7,947 nucleotides of DNA from Rhodospirillaceae bacterium (lineage in GTDB: Bacteria > Pseudomonadota > Alphaproteobacteria > Rhodospirillales > Magnetovibrionaceae): the NCBI GenBank assembly GCA_029883045.1, contig JAOUJU010000075.1, positions 1 through 7,947 of the forward strand, written 5' to 3'. Below, in pieces: positions 6,740-7,947 of this stretch. A program made the position numbers and the translations under genes. Positions within the stretch are counted from its first letter, which is position 1. Every line of letters begins with the position of its first letter. The notes beneath the pieces were generated by a model, which was not told the DNA's origin, did not search any database, and saw nothing but the letters and a program-made list of their open reading frames with translations.

Positions 6740-7947
6740 TTAGATGGTTGAGGGATGATCGCTGGCAGGGGCGCTTTCATCACGCAAGCGTTCTAGGCAG
6801 GTATTTAAATCTGGGCGAAAGTCTTGATCCATCCACCACTGTTCAACTTTTTTTAAAGCTAGGCCCAGTTCTGGCCCTTGTTTTAAACCAAAATCAAGTC
6901 CATGACGCCCCTTTAGGGGGAATCGAACAACCTGCCAAGAAGTAATCGCAGATAAAATATTTTTCCATTTATCTGTTTTTCCGGGCTGCTGATGGGGGGT
7001 AATAGAAATTTCGCCAGCCCATTCAATTAGGGCTTTATCCATGACTATGTCCTTGCCCAGTAAATAACACGCACGGCGTATATCCTTTTCGCTAGACGCG
7101 CTATTTATTGTAAGCGCCGTGTCATTTACATTTTCCGAGCTAGCGATTGCCACAAGATGACCACTCTCACGCTTTGAAAACTTAAGACGCGAACAAATAT
7201 TTTTTATTTCCTGTGTGTTGGTTCCGGGTTTTATCAATGCGCCGAGGCGACGAACAGGGTCGGTGTTAATATCGCTTAGCATTATACCGCGCTCAACCAG
7301 CCACGCCAACGCACGCAACCTGCCAACGTCTCCTGCTTCGGGCAATATATGATCCAGTATTTTTTCGGAACGCATCAGGGCAAAAATATCCGCAGGATTT
7401 GGCGCCATTAAAATTCGAAAAAGCTCACCCCTTATGCGTTCGCCCGAAAGTTCCCCTAGACGATGTCTTAGCTTGCGACAGGCAATCATTGCCTCGGCAT
7501 CAATGGGTGGCCTGCCGTACTCGGCATAAAAACGAAAAAACCTAAGCATTCGCAAAACATCTTCGTTAATGCGGCTTTCGGCTGCGCCAACAAAACGCAC
7601 TTTGCCTTTGGCTAAATCTTCCAATCCATCATACGGATCAAAAATGTCACCCATATCGTTTGCTGACATGGTGTTGATGGTAAAATCACGCCGCGCCGCA
7701 TCTTGGGTCCAGTCATCGGTAAATTTAACAGTGGCTCGCCTACCATCTGTTTTAACATCAATACGAAGTGTGGTTATTTCAAAATGATGTTTTTTTATGA
7801 TCGCAGTTACGGTTCCATGCGCTAGACCTGTAGGTATTACCTTTACTCCCGCCTGCTCAAGAACTTTGATCACTTCTTGTGGATTGCTAGGAGTGGCAAT
7901 GTCTATGTCTTTGACGGGACGCTTTAGTATTGAATCGCGCACACACC
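6740..7947 (-). CDS. cca: CCA tRNA nucleotidyltransferase, alphaproteobacterial type (5' end outside window)
   Basis: This enzyme adds or repairs the 3'-terminal CCA of tRNAs using CTP and ATP, in the cytoplasm. About 401 complete codons are visible; the right edge cuts the gene within the GG-x-VRD motif (the last bases read G-C-V-R-D). The GTG at 7942 encodes that conserved valine and is not a start. Counting from it, the catalytic DID metal-binding motif is at 12-14 (KDIDIAT), followed by GTVTAIIKKHHFEITTLR (42-59), the flexible-loop region with TDGRRA, RRDFTIN (83-89), and the nucleotide-selecting EDVLR (126-130). A helical C-terminal tRNA-binding part follows. The GRRFRLVHV-type signature of poly(A) polymerase PcnB is absent and the EITTLR block is present, so I favour CCA addition. 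It is an unrelated housekeeping gene that happens to lie 253 bases upstream of the act operon, in the same orientation. Confidence 0.93.
   Translation of the reverse strand, partial: CVRDSILKRPVKDIDIATPSNPQEVIKVLEQAGVKVIPTGLAHGTVTAIIKKHHFEITTLRIDVKTDGRRATVKFTDDWTQDAARRDFTINTMSANDMGDIFDPYDGLEDLAKGKVRFVGAAESRINEDVLRMLRFFRFYAEYGRPPIDAEAMIACRKLRHRLGELSGERIRGELFRILMAPNPADIFALMRSEKILDHILPEAGDVGRLRALAWLVERGIMLSDINTDPVRRLGALIKPGTNTQEIKNICSRLKFSKRESGHLVAIASSENVNDTALTINSASSEKDIRRACYLLGKDIVMDKALIEWAGEISITPHQQPGKTDKWKNILSAITSWQVVRFPLKGRHGLDFGLKQGPELGLALKKVEQWWMDQDFRPDLNTCLERLRDESAPASDHPSTI

Noticed and set aside
6714..6742. Possible terminator after cca (AATCAA / TTGATT inverted repeat)
   Set aside because: The stem is only six AT-rich pairs with an 11-base loop and there is no T run after it; too weak to call.
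6640..6945. 101-codon plus-strand open frame running from the intergenic region into the 3' end of cca
   Set aside because: It starts with TTG, lacks a convincing ribosome-binding site, and two thirds of it is antisense to cca.
6740..7947. Poly(A) polymerase PcnB
   Set aside because: The PcnB signature after the catalytic motif is missing, and the EITTLR / TDGRRA loop region fits CCA-adding enzymes.

Overview
The window is almost entirely one respiratory operon on the minus strand, read from right to left. It encodes alternative complex III (ACIII, the Act or MFIcc quinol:cytochrome c/HiPIP oxidoreductase). Gene order in the direction of transcription is actA (pentaheme cytochrome c), actB1 (molybdopterin-oxidoreductase-like protein), actB2 (four-cluster ferredoxin-like protein), actC (NrfD-like quinol-site membrane protein), actD (DUF3341 membrane protein), actE (monoheme cytochrome c) and the first 64 codons of actF (second NrfD-like subunit), which runs off the left edge. 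Upstream on the same strand is the 3' part of a tRNA CCA-adding enzyme gene, cut by the right edge at its GG-x-VRD motif.

Layout: 1-194 actF (partial); 199-771 actE; 771-1313 actD; 1316-2764 actC; 2768-3637 actB2; 3641-5821 actB1; 5842-6486 actA; 6487-6739 AT-rich intergenic region, the likely operon promoter; 6740-7947 cca (partial). Gene junctions range from a 1-base overlap to 20 bases, and most Shine-Dalgarno sequences lie inside the end of the preceding gene, so the act genes are almost certainly one coupled transcript. Every plus-strand open frame I examined is a shadow of these genes.

How the genes work together: ActC, perhaps with ActF, provides the quinol side in the membrane. The ActB1/ActB2 pair sits on the periplasmic face, carries the iron-sulfur clusters and is exported through the Tat signal and lipobox of ActB1. 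ActA and ActE carry c-type hemes and pass electrons to a soluble carrier or a terminal oxidase. ActD is a small accessory membrane subunit. The complex replaces or supplements cytochrome bc1. Oxidase (cox) genes often follow actF in other genomes, but that region lies outside the window.

Organism: the cca product reads like the alphaproteobacterial type, with a conserved block around TDGRRA, FTDDW and RRDFTIN. The DNA is moderately AT-rich by eye and uses the standard code (TGA is a stop). I infer a Gram-negative proteobacterium, probably an alphaproteobacterium. This rests on family memory and no search was run.

Nothing here looks like a wholly undescribed system. The points worth a second look are an ActB1 that keeps a complete four-cysteine motif, an ActB split in two by a single in-frame stop, and a pair of 15-bp direct repeats placed three helical turns apart in the operon's leader.
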